Assembly: GCA_016936015.1 (NCBI GenBank)
Contig: JAFGPV010000197.1
Location: 1-42,838, forward strand
From: Pirellulales bacterium
GTDB taxonomy: Bacteria > Planctomycetota > Planctomycetia > Pirellulales > Thermoguttaceae
Direction of reading: 5' to 3'
Length of the DNA stretch: 42,838 nucleotides
Shown here: in pieces, positions 42,551 through 42,838 of the stretch
Layout of the letters: the number at the start of each line of letters is the position of its first letter
How positions within the stretch are numbered: the first letter of the stretch is position 1
The notes under the pieces: generated by a model
Databases searched by the model: none
What the model was told of the DNA's origin: nothing
Seen by the model: only the letters and a program-made list of their open reading frames with translations
Made by a program: the position numbers and the translations under genes

Positions 42551-42690
42551 ATGACGAAGGCCGAATGACGAATGACGAAAGAATGACGAAGGCCGAATGT
42601 CGAAACACTTGAAAATAATCCCCCAACAACAATATTCGGATTTCGTCCTTCGGATTTCTTTCGTCATTCGTCCTTCGGCCTTCGTCATTA
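42551..42690. repeat. GACGAAT heptamers in inverted arrangement after leuD
   Basis: Forward units (GACGAAT, GACGAAG with GCC spacers) at 42551-42604 face inverted units (CGTCATTCGTCCTTCGG) at about 42638-42690. The halves can pair around a short spacer. Confidence 0.8.
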
Positions 42691-42838
42691 ATTGCTCAAC
42701 GTCGGTATTCCCTGAAACCCGATCTGCCGCTCGCACCAGGCGGCAATGCAGAGTAATTGAGGGTGTCCTGAAATTCACAGGCAATCCACAATCCATTTTA
42801 CTTGCCCGTTCTTATTGCCACGGCGGTGGTTATAACGA
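42691..42838. other. Window end, no gene assigned
   Basis: Nothing recognisable on either strand. A minus-strand frame crosses into the GACGAAT repeat and is not credible. Confidence 0.4.

Overview
The window looks like chromosomal DNA of a Planctomycetota bacterium, possibly Pirellulales. The base is GC-rich with AT-rich islands. The phylum call rests on several things seen together: an rpsB-tsf-pyrH-frr run whose EF-Ts lacks the usual TDFVA motif, a SpoVG with a zinc-ribbon insertion beside ispE, a DUF2760/double-Hsp70 cluster, a receptor-type Ser/Thr kinase, a secreted DUF6807 protein and many start sites without a Shine-Dalgarno sequence. No phage, complete insertion sequence, CRISPR array or rRNA was seen.

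Layout. 1-3 kb (minus): translation and nucleotide cluster rpsB, tsf, pyrH, frr (frr is cut by the window edge). 3.3-6.6 kb: a secreted hypothetical, a DUF6807 protein, a low-GC gene relic, a conserved 98-residue protein, csrA and a 71-residue protein. 6.6-7.3 kb: AT-rich DNA without genes. 7.3-8.8 kb: yjbQ and holB, convergent. 9-15 kb (minus): DUF2760, Hsp70-A, an AT-rich zinc-ribbon gene and Hsp70-B/DUF3731. 15.5-19 kb: glgX, a five-bladed-propeller glycosidase, tRNA-Ser. 19.5-22.2 kb: ftsK. 22.2-25.1 kb: two membrane proteins among gene relics (Xre regulator, possible REP-associated transposase). 25.1-29.8 kb (minus): an M20 dipeptidase, a YhdJ-type methyltransferase, an ATGA-coupled putative restriction enzyme and serS. 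29.9-31.6 kb: clpS, an LptF/LptG-type permease, tRNA-Lys. 31.6-35.1 kb: ThuA-like protein, GT2 glycosyltransferase, ChbG/HpnK deacetylase, single-domain response regulator. 35.4-37.8 kb: ispE-spoVG behind a good sigma70-type promoter, convergent with purQ. 37.9-42.5 kb: truB, Ser/Thr kinase, hemB, leuD.

The most unusual feature is repeat DNA. At least four families of degenerate tandem repeats with a 7-bp period (GGATGAR, GGGATTR, AATTTGM-like and GACRAAT) fill the gaps. They are often arranged as forward array, GC-rich palindrome, inverted array. They touch gene ends closely enough to supply stop codons (yjbQ, hemB) and one start codon (the ChbG/HpnK deacetylase). Separate GC-rich palindromes occur in gaps and also inside reading frames: three repeat blocks lie in frame in Hsp70-B and are absent from the paralogue Hsp70-A, and a related hairpin lies in the FtsK tail. 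Together with a possible transposase relic this suggests an active or recently active system of small palindromic elements. All functions are read from sequence motifs; no database search was run.
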